From Tanypteryx hageni (Eukaryota; Arthropoda; Insecta; Odonata; Petaluridae): 64,000 nt of DNA. Location: NCBI GenBank assembly GCA_028673005.1, contig CM054115.1, forward strand, positions 194,440,370-194,504,369, in the 5' to 3' direction. The position numbers were made by a program, and so were the translations under genes. Below, piece after piece: positions 22,080 through 32,648 of the stretch; the first letter of the stretch is position 1, and each line of letters begins with the position of its first letter. The notes under the pieces are model-generated. The model was not told the DNA's origin. It did no database searches and was given only the letters and a program-made list of their open reading frames with translations.

Positions 22080-22720
22080 ACTTTTATTATTCTTTGTATG
22101 ATAATACAAAATCTTATCTAACAATAATAAAAGGCTACTTCTGTCCCTTTGTGGCTCCCTCTGTCACTATAAAAATGCGAATAACTCAATAATGGAACGA
22201 GATTCACTTTTGATATTTGGCAGGAATGATCGATTCACATATTGTAAGACGATGATGAAAAGAAATCTCAAAAAAGTCCTAGGTTCGACTCCAAGGTAGG
22301 CATTTCCATTTCCATAACACGTAAAAATTGACTTTTTGACTTGCAGGCTTTTATTCTTTTTAGATCTAAATTAGAAAGAATTCACCTATGATCTTCGGAT
22401 CTAGCCCATTTTAAAGAAAAATCTATGATGTTTCTTATTCTGTTCATCTTTTCCCGCCTACAGTTCGAAATTCCTCATGCCAAACATTTAATTCACATAT
22501 TTTGGGGAAATCTTGCCATTTAAAGAGATGTTGCCATGCCAACCCATTACATTGTTAAACCTCGAAATCCTATTGTTCTTTCAATCCTTATGGGTGAAAG
22601 CATGCTTTGAATGCTCTTACGAGAGAGAGGAGAGAGAAATTCTTTTCATAGCAACCAATGTAAACAACATTCGTTGCGTTATTTACAAGAAGGAATACAT
22701 TTGAATGTAGAACATTAATC
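22080..22720 (+). repeat. Interspersed repeat, copy 2 of the pair with 18700
   Basis: Contains ctgtccctttgtggctccct near 22140 and 'gacttgcaggcttttattct' near 22340, aligned in order with 18780-18900. Non-coding; limits approximate. Confidence 0.4.
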
Positions 22721-24382
22721 ATTTGCATATTAAAATTAGGTACCTAGAATCATCGTAGGAGTTTGAAACTTAAAACAATGAATGCCTAAAAGAACGAAAG
22801 TTTGTTTTCTTGCCATCCAAAGAAAGTCAAGGTATATTTGTTCATTTTTTACTTCACAAAAAACTTTCCCGTTGAATTTCAACAGGCATCTCCCTAGTTG
22901 TAATAGAATTATATAAAACATAATGGTATAATAAACGTACTATAACATAAATATTCCAAAAATTTCACATAAATCTGATTATTAGGTAAAACTTTATGAA
23001 TGTTTATAATGAACTACATCAAAATCAGCGTGGTATTTAAATCTAGCCCGTTGCTGAAGGGTTAATTATAAATTATGCATTTTTATCATATTGTTAATCA
23101 TGTAATTTGTTTCTCTAATAAATGACAATAAAATCCGGTTTTAATATATTTTTACATTGAATGTAGGCCCAAAAATACCATTTGTAAAATTATTTCCCTT
23201 TGCACATTTAAGGGTTATAGTACCCCCGTCGAACGCAGATTTTGACTCTTTAATATGAACTTCCGTGCAACAAAAACTTATGAGCAAGAAAGGGAAAAGG
23301 TGGTTACTTCCTCTTATATTTACAACATCTTTAGAATGAAGTTTTGCTCACTAAACATTTTTTTTCAGTTATGTGCATCTAAGGATTGAAAATACACTGG
23401 GCCAATTAGAGTTGAGTTTTCAATATTCCAATCAGAGCTGTACTTCTATCACAATGATGTATTTCCAGTGTTTTGAAAAAGCATAGGCCATGCAGTTCTG
23501 CATGTCAAAGGTGTTACAATGGTTTTCTGTGTGAGAAGGTGTTCCTGCATGTGAAAGTGTTCCTTTGCAAGAGAAACATTAAAATTCAATTGCTCGTGAT
23601 ATTTAGTGGTGGATGGTGCTTCACCACTATCTTTAGCTTATGTTGTATGGGGTTTCAAAAACAACTCAAGCAAAGAAAAATTGATTCTTTTTTAAAAAGT
23701 GTTCAGTTTTTTTTAAATAAAAATGATTTTACAAAATATTATTTCAAATTACATTTATTCCCATGATCCAGGACACACACTGCTGAGGAAGGAGTCACCA
23801 AATTTAATGTGAGGCTTGACAACAGATCAAAGCAATGATGTATGTATCATTGTAAGAGGTGGTTCATGCGCATTTTTTTGCGCAAGGGAGTTTTTTGTCA
23901 GAGATGGAGTTGGAGTGTTGTTAACAATTTCAGTGAAAAAATGAGTAATGTAATGAAATAAGAGTAGATCAAAATTCCTGCAAATGGGGTGGTGTGTTAA
24001 TCCTTATTTACTTGCATACCACGCACACTGTTTTCCCACTAAATTTTGGCAAGAAAAAGGGACTGCACATCTTACAAGAGGATTTCAGAACAGGTTTCGG
24101 CAATCGAGATGACGTTATATTTTTATAATATTGAATGAGTTTTAAGTTTAATATTGTTATTCAAAATAGGCAGTTCTGTCATTAAACGTTTAATATCAAT
24201 ATCTACCTATAGTTTTGCCGGAATAAGTTGGCATCTGGTATCTGTGTTTGCGGAATTCATCGCGAGTACATGATGCTCCTTTAACATAAGAGGAACAACT
24301 ACCGAGGAGGAAATTTCTGTTAGCATCAGCAAGAAGAGATCACCCAATAAATTGCATCATGCAGGTAGAAGGGAGAAGATGC
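22721..24382. other. Intronic, no gene seen
   Basis: A 97-codon frame at 23473-23766 ends with QLKQRKIDSFLKSV, which recalls the tail of Tigger transposases, but the rest does not fit. I do not call it a gene. Confidence 0.35.
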
Positions 24383-25706
24383 TTAACCCATTAACGCCTA
24401 GCGTGATCATATGAACTCAACAAATATCGCAACATTTAAATCGTGCTATTGTGTTTATTTTAGATACATTACATTTCTTTTAAACATATACCTTCTCAAA
24501 GATTACATTAAACTTTTTATACCATTGCATATTTACTTTAAACTATATTTTTTGACTTGTAACAACTTGAATTTGACACATGGAATTAATCTGCTTGGAA
24601 ACTATGTAATACTTTATTGCATTGCTTATAGCATGTACATTTTTCATTCTTTTGCATAATCTTTGCTACATATATATTAATTATATGATGATTTAACTAC
24701 AACACAAGTAACTTTGTTGTGTTGTATTATTTGTGACTTGTGTAACAAAACTTTCCCGCGTGATCATATGGACACACTAGGTGGATCCCTTAGTAATGTG
24801 ATCTCTCCATACGTTGATGTGTAAGGTAATCGACACGTCACCTAAAACTGATTGTGGAGTTGTTTAGACATATGTTCCATAAGAAGTGGGTGAAATTTAA
24901 TATAGCTTGACAGAAACCAGACACCAGTAAACAAAGTGGTAAATAGTAGAATTGTTTATTTTTTACAACAAGACGAACAGAGCAACTTCGAGTGATCCTT
25001 TGAAAACTTCAGTATGAAACAAACCTTTAAGACAGATGGTTTCTGACATTTCTTGTTACATGGTGCTACAGGGTTTTAGTATTCAAATTTCTTCTTCTGG
25101 TTTTTTCTTGTGTTTCCATATATCCAGCTGAACTAAGAAGTTAATCATGATTTCCATAAAACTACTATGTTTTGCATAAATTTTTACTGACACTGATTAT
25201 GAATACCACTAAGTATGTTTTCTAGTCTAAAAACAAAAGAGTGAAAAAGACAGGATTCTTATTACCAGATGGGTTGACAATTCAATAGTTAATGTAGCGA
25301 CCACTTGTCACAGTGTCGAGCCAATTACCATGGTTTCATGATATTCTCAAACAGAGAAAACAACTGCGCATTTCTCGACCATTTGTGATATATGTGGTTA
25401 GTAGACGTGTCCTTACATGATGCATGGATTCTTCACATAAAAAGCCAGGGACTGAACTTTCATTGTAGCATAGTTCAAATCTATCTAACTTGGTATAAAA
25501 ATCCTCCTATTGCAACTGGGCGGCCGTCAATGTCAAAGAAGAGCACTTTGCAAGTCCGAGTCAGTGACAAAATTCGCCTTGATGGAGTATCCAAATACAG
25601 ACACCATTGTGCTGGTGAAAGGTTTTCTAATACTGTGCCCACATTTTGCATAAAATGTGATGTAGGATTATGTATTACATGGTTTTCAAAATTTCACACA
25701 CGTTAA
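24383..25706 (+). mobile_element. piggyBac element relic, internally deleted, C-terminal domain kept
   Basis: The left end is TTAACCCATTAACGCCTAGC at 24383, followed by two GCGTGATCATATG blocks (24400 and 24759). The end resembles that of the other piggyBac copy at 62139 (TTAACCCC...AAGCGTGAT). At 25392-25706 the frame encodes WLVDVSLHDAWILHIKSQ, then GRPS and DKIRLDG, then a C-terminal Cys/His cluster (HHCAGER..., FCIKCDVGLCITW with a final H). That order is the C-terminus of piggyBac transposases of the PGBD2/3 type. The DDD catalytic core is missing and a frameshift sits near 25390. The right terminal repeat was lost where the Penelope element begins. Confidence 0.75.
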
Positions 25707-26267
25707 ATAGAAGTTAAAAAAACCCTGCAAAACCACATTCACATACTTCCCCAGAACTTGGTTTAGATACGTTGACAACATATTCGCTGTTTTTGACACA
25801 TCAAAATACAACATCACTAACTTCCTTCAAGAACTAAACGACCAATATGACTCGATTAAATTCACACTCGAAAAAGAAAACACACTACCCTTCTTAGACT
25901 TATTATTAACAAGACACAACAACAAGTTACAATTCAATATTTACCGAAAACCAACACACACTGATAGATATATCCCATCCAATTCCAATCATCACATCTC
26001 ACATAAATTGGCCCCTTTTAATTCCATGATCAATAGACTTCTTCGCGTGCCTCTCTCCCCATCTGATTACCGTAAAGAACTCACACATATTAAGAACTGT
26101 ACAAAAACCAACGGATACGACTCTGAAATGATCAAAAACATCCTGCGTAAACATAAACATAGGCTCCATGTTAAAACGCAAACAACACTAACTGACACTT
26201 CCCCTACAGACACAAAATACATTAAAATCCCCTTTGCTTCTGGGCTCACAAACAAACTACACAAAAT

Positions 26268-27216
26268 GAAGGAAGATTTGAAGTTTTCCTGGCGAATGAA
26301 TATGAGAAATTTTTCTTGGGTTACTGCCCGGGTCATGTCGTCATCTAAGACAAAAAAAAAAACGTTTCGGCGTCCGACTTCAACGCCATATTCAGGGTTA
26401 CTAATGATACCAATGTGGGTTTTAGTCCGGATTTATATACTCTCGTCTGGCCGTTGCTCCAAGCTCATTGGTAGATGTGAGTGGCCAATCCGGGAGATCA
26501 CGGGATCCCAAGCTTTGCTCAGCGGGAAACCCATTTCCCTGTTCAGATTTTTTGGGTTGAGCCGGACCTCAGTTGCCTCTTTCACCATCCTATCCCAGTA
26601 GCCGTTGGATTTTGCTAGCCGCTTGGTGCCTTCAAAGCGCAGTCTGTGATCCGTGGTGATGCTGTGCTCGGCTATTGCGGATTTTTCCGGGTGGTTGTGT
26701 TTGATGCACCGGACATGCTCCTTTATCCTGGTCTCTATTGTTCTCCCTGTTTGCCCGATGTAGGAAAAGCCGTATTCACATGGGATTTTGTAAATCCCTG
26801 GCATTTTCAATCTTAGGTTGTCCTTGACCGGCCGTAGGAGGTTGCCGATTTTTGGTGGCGGTTTGTGTATTGTTCTAATCCCTCTTTTGGAGAGAATCCT
26901 GGCTATTTTTCCTGACAGCGTTGAAGTGTAAGGGAGACACACCGTGGCTTTCGGTTTTTTCTTCTGGGTCCCTTCAGAATTTCCAGTTTTTTGAACGGCC
27001 CTTTTAGGGTCAACTTCCTTGGCGCTGTAGCCGTTTTGTTGGAGCATCCTTCGGAGGTATTTCTTCTCCGCTGGTAGACTCTCTGGGTCCGAGATGGCAT
27101 GGGCTTGGTGCGCCAGGGATTTTACCACTGCTCTTCGTTGTGCCAGATGGTGGTGGCTCTCATTGCCGAGTCTTGGATGACGACATGACCCGGGCAGTAA
27201 CTCGAGAAAAATTTCT
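26268..27216 (-). mobile_element. Nested Penelope-like element of a different lineage, with 15-bp target duplication
   Basis: Flanked by CAAACTACACAAAAT at 26253-26267 and 27217-27231, and exactly interrupting the outer PLE frame. Inside, inverted copies of about 41 bp (26305-26345 and 27176-27216, containing ttactgcccgggtcatgtcg) sit at both ends, the inverted layout common for PLE insertions. The minus-strand frame 26433-27128 (231 codons, open) encodes the RT tail ('KYLRRMLQQNGYSAKEV') and a GIY-YIG nuclease, 'PGIYKIPCEYGFSYIGQTGR' with 'TRIKEHVRCIKHNHPEKSA'. It is 5'-truncated and lacks the RT catalytic region. Its GIY-YIG sequence is unlike that of the outer copy. Confidence 0.88.
26361..26398 (-). 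ncRNA. Degenerate hammerhead-like motif at the 3' end of the nested PLE
   Basis: On the minus strand CUGAAUA (C3 at 26395) is followed by stem II GGCGU/ACGCC, fully paired with a 9-nt loop, and then CGAAACG. The core deviates at position 8 (U for G), so it should be inactive, but layout and position match the other Penelope hammerheads. Confidence 0.45.
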
Positions 27217-27726
27217 CAAACTACACAAAATCTTCTCAAAATTAAATTATAATACAGTATTTGCTAATGACAATAAACTCTCCAACTTATTACACAACCC
27301 CAAGGACACAATTCCTTCGTTACACAAATCCGGCATATACAAAATATCATGTGGAGGATGCGACAAAATACATATATGGACAAAAAAAACGTAAGATAGA
27401 AACACGCTTCAAAGAACACATAGCTCATTTTAAACACAACAGACTAAACAACTCGAGTGTAGCAACACATATCCAAGAACACCACCATCCAATCACGATC
27501 GAAAACCTAACTCTTGTAAAATCTGTAACCAACCAAAATAAACTAGACACATACGAAAGCATAAACATAAACAGAAACAAAAATTCCGTTATGAATAACG
27601 ACAGCGGCCCGATCCCCCTTTCACCTCTGTACCTTGTAACGGCTGAACCTCTTTCCCTCCCTTTCACTTCAGCACATAAACATATAAATACCGCCTACAA
27701 CACTCCCACCCCTCATTACACATCAG

Positions 27727-27772
27727 CTACTGATGATGACAGCATTGCTCTCGAAATACGTAATCAGTATGT
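27727..27772 (+). ncRNA. Hammerhead-like motif at the 3' end of the outer PLE
   Basis: CUGAUGA at 27730-27736, stem II GACAGC/GCUCUC with one mismatch and an AUU loop, and GAAA at 27753-27756, followed by the palindrome UACGUA. The core is consensus, but stem III and the cleavage dinucleotide are not clear. It lies 170 bp downstream of the outer GIY-YIG frame, on the same strand. Confidence 0.45.
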
Positions 27773-27837
27773 TTACCTGATCTTTGGAAATCTTGTGGCA
27801 TGTATTCGAGTGCTTGCGTGCGTGATTGTTTCATCTG

Positions 27838-28170
27838 TTAGGTCCCTATCGCTGCTGGAAGGCACATAAACCTACAGGTGTGGTTTAATCTCCCATAAAC
27901 CTAGCATTATTTCCCCTTTCCTTCCCCCTTTATTTTTTCCCTTTACCTCTCGGCATGTACGTGTGTCTGTGGTTGCTTAGTAGGTCCCTGTTGTGGTCGT
28001 ACTGACCCACAAACCTAGCAACGGTTTGATTTTTTGGGTCACTGGCACAGAGTAATTTCTCACAAACCCAATCCTGTTTCCTTTTTCACCTTTAGGATTA
28101 GTGCTTGTGCGATTGAGTGAGTGAATGTGTGAGTGACATCAGGTCCCTGGCATGGAGTAACAACCCCTAA
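27838..28170 (+). repeat. Diverged tandem repeats, about 110-bp unit, with 'AGGTCCCT...AAACCTA' pairs
   Basis: Three spaced units: taggtccctatcgctg near 27839 with cataaacctagc near 27893; taggtccctgttgtgg near 27981 with cacaaacctagc near 28009; and caggtccctggcatgg near 28140 with ccctaaacctgt near 28166. Pyrimidine-rich tracts separate them. The setting suggests the 3' UTR of a Penelope element. Non-coding. Confidence 0.5.
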
Positions 28171-28555
28171 ACCTGTAAGTTTAAAATTTTTATTGACTTT
28201 TGCCTTTTCCTTCCCTTCCTGCCCCCTTTTTCATTGTCTCTCTAATTCTGAATTTTACGGTTAAGGAGATAATTTCTATTTAACATCAATTTCGCCATAG
28301 TTTCCATCTTTACTTATTTATTCACACACGTCGATCATTTCTCTGCATAATATTTTATTTTTCTATTATAAAATTTGTTTCTATTAAAAAAATATAAAAT
28401 TGTACCTGTGAAATAAGTCTAATGTGCTAAATATTGACTTTTATTATTAAATTCAAGAGATAACATATGATGTAATTGCTTGGCATTTCCTTGGAAAGAA
28501 ACGGTAAGATGATGGAAACGGAACAGTTGAACTCTGTTCACTGCCAAGGCAGGTT

Positions 28556-28600
28556 CTCCCCTGAAGATGCCCACTTAGTGGGCGAAATGCATACGGCTTA
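28556..28600 (+). ncRNA. Hammerhead ribozyme-like motif, same family as 16379-16418
   Basis: CUGAAGA (28561-28567), perfect stem II GCCCAC/GUGGGC with a UUA loop, GAAA (28584-28587), palindromic stem III UGCA and U-A as U16.1-H17. Flanking sequence (ttttatggctgaaggag-like, 28610) matches that beside the 16.4-kb motif, so both are terminal regions of one PLE family. Stem I is poorly paired in this copy. Confidence 0.65.
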
Positions 28601-28649
28601 CCCTACAATTTTTTGGCTGAAGGAGTTTTATACAACTGTTCAACTTGGA

Positions 28650-29189
28650 GCCAAAGTGTTTATGAGCTACCATCTACCATTTTACTAGGTATTAAAAATA
28701 TTGTATTTTGTTTTTAAAATATATTAAATGTGGACCTTTAAGAACTTATAATAAGTTAGAGAATATGGAAACAGTTCTTTGTTATTTTTGTTCTATGTTT
28801 ATCCTTATATATTATGAAACTCGGTTATAATGGCAATATTTGCCAGTCCCTTGAATGCTGTTATAGCTGAGTTCTACTGTATTTGTATGGGCTTACGTCA
28901 GATGATGGACATTGTGGGACTCGAAAAATTTGTCAGGGTGAGACGAGTTCGTTATGAATTCACCTTTGTTAGTATTCTTTCCAAATTTTCATTAGATCAT
29001 AGGCAGCCCAAACAACTTCTTTCAACAAATATGATTTTTTATTTTAATAATACTTCAGTGCAAATGAGATATTACAATAAAATTTCAATAGAATAATGCC
29101 AAATATAAATCAATTATATTAATATACATTTATATGTTATTTCTCTCGCAAAAAAGTTATAAAACATTTAGTCTGCGTTAATAACTTAC
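28650..29189. other. MFSD14 intron 2 next to exon 2, no gene seen
   Basis: AT-rich. A frame at 28830-29096 lacks family features. Confidence 0.5.
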
Positions 29190-29285
29190 GGCGATGACAG
29201 GCATAGTAAGAAGACCCCAGGCAAAAAACTCCAAGAATATGACGACCAGTGCATGGTAGACACTCGGCTCACCAATTCCGGACGA
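29190..29285 (-). CDS. MFSD14: MFSD14, coding exon 2 (transmembrane segment 1)
   Basis: A 96-nt exon with an AG acceptor at 29287-29286 and a GTAAGT donor at 29189-29188, phase 0 on both sides. It encodes 32 residues that begin SSGIGEPSVYHALVV and continue into the hydrophobic run IFLEFFAWGLLTMPVIA. The GIGEPSVYHALVVIFLEFF block is a signature of MFSD14/HIAT1 and is nearly invariant from insects to vertebrates. It forms the first membrane helix. The exon lies between a 1.3-kb intron and a 16.4-kb intron full of transposons. No frameshift or stop is present, in contrast to the surrounding sequence, so it looks to be under purifying selection. Confidence 0.95.
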
Positions 29286-30612
29286 CTGAAAAGCAATATA
29301 AAGTAAATAAAGTAATGCGAACAAAAACCTTTTCCTAAACTACTTAATGGTGCACAGAATTATTGTACCTTTATCTTTAAAAAATTCCAAAACACGCTTT
29401 CCCGAGCAACCGATGGCTCGGTAGTGGTTTCCTCCTCTGGCATACGGACACAATGTTACGATAAATGATCCAAATTACGGAAATAATTCTTCGATATCTG
29501 TCCAAGTGCAAAAGCACGCCATTGTTAAATAAACATCTCAACTTTGTGACACATCTCGCTCGCTATAAAACTAACCAACCCTACGATTAATAACACAACC
29601 AAGATACTATTATCAGCATATACCACATACGAAACTCGGGAATTTCCAATCCATAATAACAAATAAAAGAATTTTGACTTATTTAGCACTAATCGAAGTA
29701 TTTCTCATTCCGCGCGTAAAAGTGAATATATTTCTTTAATATGCAAATAAATAATAAAGTTTGACTTAAACGACAGTTCATGCTGAAAAATTTGTCTGCG
29801 ATGACCTTCATCTTTTCACAGAGTAGGTCAAGGTTTGCACTTTTGTGAGGTCGAATAGAGTGATATCTTTCATATTGTAGATCAGCATGTTAGATGGCAA
29901 AAAAAAAATACAAAACACGAAGGGGAAAACCAAAATAAACACTGCTATAATAGGATTTCCATCTTATAGAACGGAAAGCACTTCTGCCATTTGGCCAAAC
30001 GTCACTTCCGGTATATCATTTTCATATAAGCTTATCGCATAACAAGAGAAATTAAGTTTGACAAGAATAAATACTGAGAGGAATTTCGAGAAATTTAACC
30101 ACTCAGTGAAACTGCTAATAATATTAACGTAACGAAATGTACCAGGAATTTTCAAATAGCAATTCGTCTAAAACTACTTGAAACGGACAAAATAATCTGC
30201 TTGCATTAGGGTTATACATAGTTCACTAAATTTTACTGCGAAATGCCATTTATGATGTATCTACATGGAATATCTCTTCCACGGAAGGTAATCTACATCA
30301 TAATACCTAACAATCGAAACGGAAGAATCGCGAAATTTACATTATTCATTCAACAAAAACTAGGACAGCAAAATCATCTAAATAAACCCAAGATTTCAAA
30401 TTAATTGAGAGAATAATTTATAATGAAGGATTGGTAAAGAATCCAACATTTGTAAGTTGTATATCTTACAATTAATAAGTTTGTAATAAAATTTTCACAA
30501 TATGAGACATGGGATAACCATATACACTATACAAAACAGATTCCGATCATCATGAAATGCTTATACCATGTAAATCTATGCAACAAGTAAACAAACATTA
30601 AAATATTCTTAC
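29286..30612 (-). other. MFSD14 intron 1
   Basis: AT-rich intron of about 1.3 kb with canonical donor and acceptor. I see no gene, transposase or repeat end in it. Confidence 0.8.
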
Positions 30613-30693
30613 CGTAACTACACCATCCTTCATGATGGTCTTGCGGCTCCTGATTATCATTCCCACGACTTTCTTGGACACTTTAGTTGGCAT
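30613..30693 (-). CDS. MFSD14: MFSD14 (HIAT1-like MFS transporter), coding exon 1
   Basis: First coding exon of a minus-strand host gene. It holds 27 codons from ATG (30693-30691) to a GTAAGA donor at 30612, ending in phase 0. The peptide is basic (MPTKVSKKVVGM, then a Lys/Arg-rich stretch ending KDGVVT) and matches in style the short cytoplasmic N-terminal tail that precedes transmembrane segment 1 in this family; the 'KDG' just before the GIGEPSVYHA block is also seen in vertebrate members. The start codon has A at -3. The next exon begins in the same phase 1.3 kb away. MFSD14 proteins are multipass membrane proteins of the major facilitator superfamily whose substrate is not well defined. 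Alone this exon would be weak evidence; joined to exons 2-4 it is convincing. Confidence 0.85.
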
Positions 30694-30900
30694 ATTCACC
30701 CTTCATAGATTGAAAATGATATCTCGACAATTATTTCAACTTGTAATACACAGAACACAAAGCAGTTCCGCCATGACGGACTCAGCATAATGCATTGCGG
30801 ACAACGGCGGGCAAAACATCGATGGCTGAAAGAGGTCGTAAATAAAAATGAATGTATTGAGGCGCACGGATTGATAATACTGGCAGTGACTTTTGAGTGG
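30694..30900 (-). promoter_or_regulatory. Putative 5' leader and core promoter region of MFSD14, with two short upstream ORFs
   Basis: Immediately upstream of the MFSD14 start on the minus strand. The leader contains an ATG at 30774 opening a 12-codon upstream ORF (stop ends at 30736) and a second ATG at 30706 whose 7-codon frame ends at 30683, overlapping the main start in a different frame. The first ATG lies in CATGGCGG, which matches the core of the YY1/Pho binding site often found near metazoan transcription starts. No TATA box is evident. The transcription start is not determined from sequence, so the upstream ORFs are real only if transcription starts before 30774. Confidence 0.35.
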
Positions 30901-32648
30901 TTGAAATAATTTTTCTTATATGCGGCAGTAATAGATTTTGTTGTATATTTATTTTTCGTATAAAAATTAAACTATCTTCAATTCCCATAATTTAAGAGAT
31001 GCTATTTATAGTTTTAATGCTGTTTAACCGTCATTAAAGCAGTAAAATCTTAAATAGTTACCGCTTTTTTTCGTAATTTGTACTTGGCTGTCAGCTTGAT
31101 GATTGGAAAAATAGATACATTTTTGGGATTTATGTTGACATATCCGTTTACTAATCTACGTACTAATTTATTCTATACTTAAATGATTGCTTTAATTGTC
31201 ATTTTCGCTGATTTCTAAGATAAAAAACGGATTCTTGATTATGAAAACGTATTATCTGTAATAGCTCTTAATCCAATCACTTAGCGTAATGTCCAGTACT
31301 ATGACTCCTCGATTACAATCGCGATCTTACAGACTTCCCATACCTATCTGTCAAGGATGTATTATAAAGCTCAATAAAATAATAGTAAAACCACTTTGTA
31401 ATTAAAAAAAGCATTAGTTACAGAAGAGATCATTAAAAGTACAAGCGTGGAAATATGTACTTCCCCGAAACGTAAATTACAATATAATAAGATATTAACA
31501 AGAATAGCGCAAATAAAAAACAACCCAAAAAGATAAAATGAAGCAAACAGAGATAAACGGTTATTCATCGCCAGGGATTACTCACCTGTATCAAGAAATT
31601 TGTGTTTCTTTCGACAGCGAAAGGGTAGCAGACTAAATATAATTTATGGAAAATTTTACGGCAAAAGAATGGTGTCACATTGTCCATTAATGCAGGGCCG
31701 TTTCTAGGCAATGCTGCCCGCGTGCAAAATAAATTTTGCCGCCCCTTTATAAATAAAACAAGTAGTTCTGGAAAGAACAAATCCGGCTACTTTCCCTCAA
31801 TATAATTTTAATATATAACAAGTAGGGGTGTACACAGGTTTCCCGTGGTACAGAAGAGCTTTTCGTCAAATTCGCCGTAGTATAATCGTATACTAGTTTA
31901 TTTGGTTTGACATCAGAAAATTATCTTTCCTTATATTGCGGTAGCCCTGCTTTTTATCTGTTCTAACCATTTCATCTCGATTTTCCATTCTATACTCGCT
32001 CTACTAACGAAATTTCTTTGAAATCCTTTCAGCCAATACCTTCCAAATTCATAGTTACGGAAAAATTCTAACCTTGATAATATGGTAGCCCTGTTTAGGA
32101 GACCCGGTTTAAAAAAGATATTTTGGTTATTTATTTATATGAAGATAAAATATACTATACTTGGTTAAAATCCATTTGGTCAGTTCTCTAGAATACGCGT
32201 AAAAGAAATATTATTTAAATTTTTACAGGGTAGTCCTGCACTTTAGCTCCGCTTAAAACATCTTGATTTCATTGTACAAATCTTATATACAAAATTTAAC
32301 TGAAATCCGCCAGCCAATTCCCTCCAAATCCTTAATTACTGAAAGAGTTTAATTTGTAATTGTGGCACCCGTTTGGCTGATTCGTTTTAAATATGTTAAT
32401 ATGGTTTTGCATATAAGCGTATATTATAAGTATTAAATTTGGTTAAAATTGATGTGGACAGTTCAACACAAATACGTGTAAAAAGAATTTTTTATTTCTT
32501 TTAATGTGGTAGTCCTGCTTTCTATATATACTTATTGTTAGTGATACGAATTTTTAGCATCAAAATCTGAGAATTTTCGCATTTTAATTTTCAGATTTTA
32601 TCGTTTATTAGCATCTATTTTTATAAATTTTAGCATCAATGAGTTTTT
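30901..32648. other. Upstream of MFSD14, no gene seen
   Basis: AT-rich. At 31694 cagggccgtttctaggcaat looks like one hAT terminus, without a visible partner. No host exon was recognised. Confidence 0.4.

Larger units (their letters stand above)
25717..27600 (+). pseudogene. Penelope-like element (outer copy), RT and GIY-YIG parts split by a second PLE
   Basis: 5'-truncated at the RT catalytic motif: 'TWFRYVDNIFAVFD' (here YVDN, so the second catalytic Asp is lost), then 'NTLPFLDLLLTRHNNKLQFN', 'IYRKPTHTDRYIPSNSNHH' and the linker to about 26267. It resumes at 27217 with 'NPKDTIPSLHKSGIYKISCG' and the GIY-YIG domain. A one-base shift occurs inside that domain near 27375, between the YIG half and 'KIETRFKEHIAHFKHNR'. 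The last recognisable part ends near 27600. It begins directly after the piggyBac relic and lies antisense to MFSD14, in intron 2. Confidence 0.85.

Noticed and set aside
23473..23766. 97-codon plus-strand protein as a host or transposase gene
   Set aside because: Only a short tail resembles Tigger C-termini; no domain, splice context or matching ends.
27838..28170. CRISPR-like array (repeated boxes with unique spacers)
   Set aside because: Only three diverged units, no palindromic constant repeat, no cas genes, and a eukaryotic context.
31371..31568. Minus-strand hydrophobic frame as a small membrane protein
   Set aside because: Composition explained by AT-rich DNA; no conservation evidence.
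31694..31747. hAT element starting CAGGGCCGTTTCTAGG
   Set aside because: No inverted partner end or duplication was found nearby, so only one possible terminus is noted.
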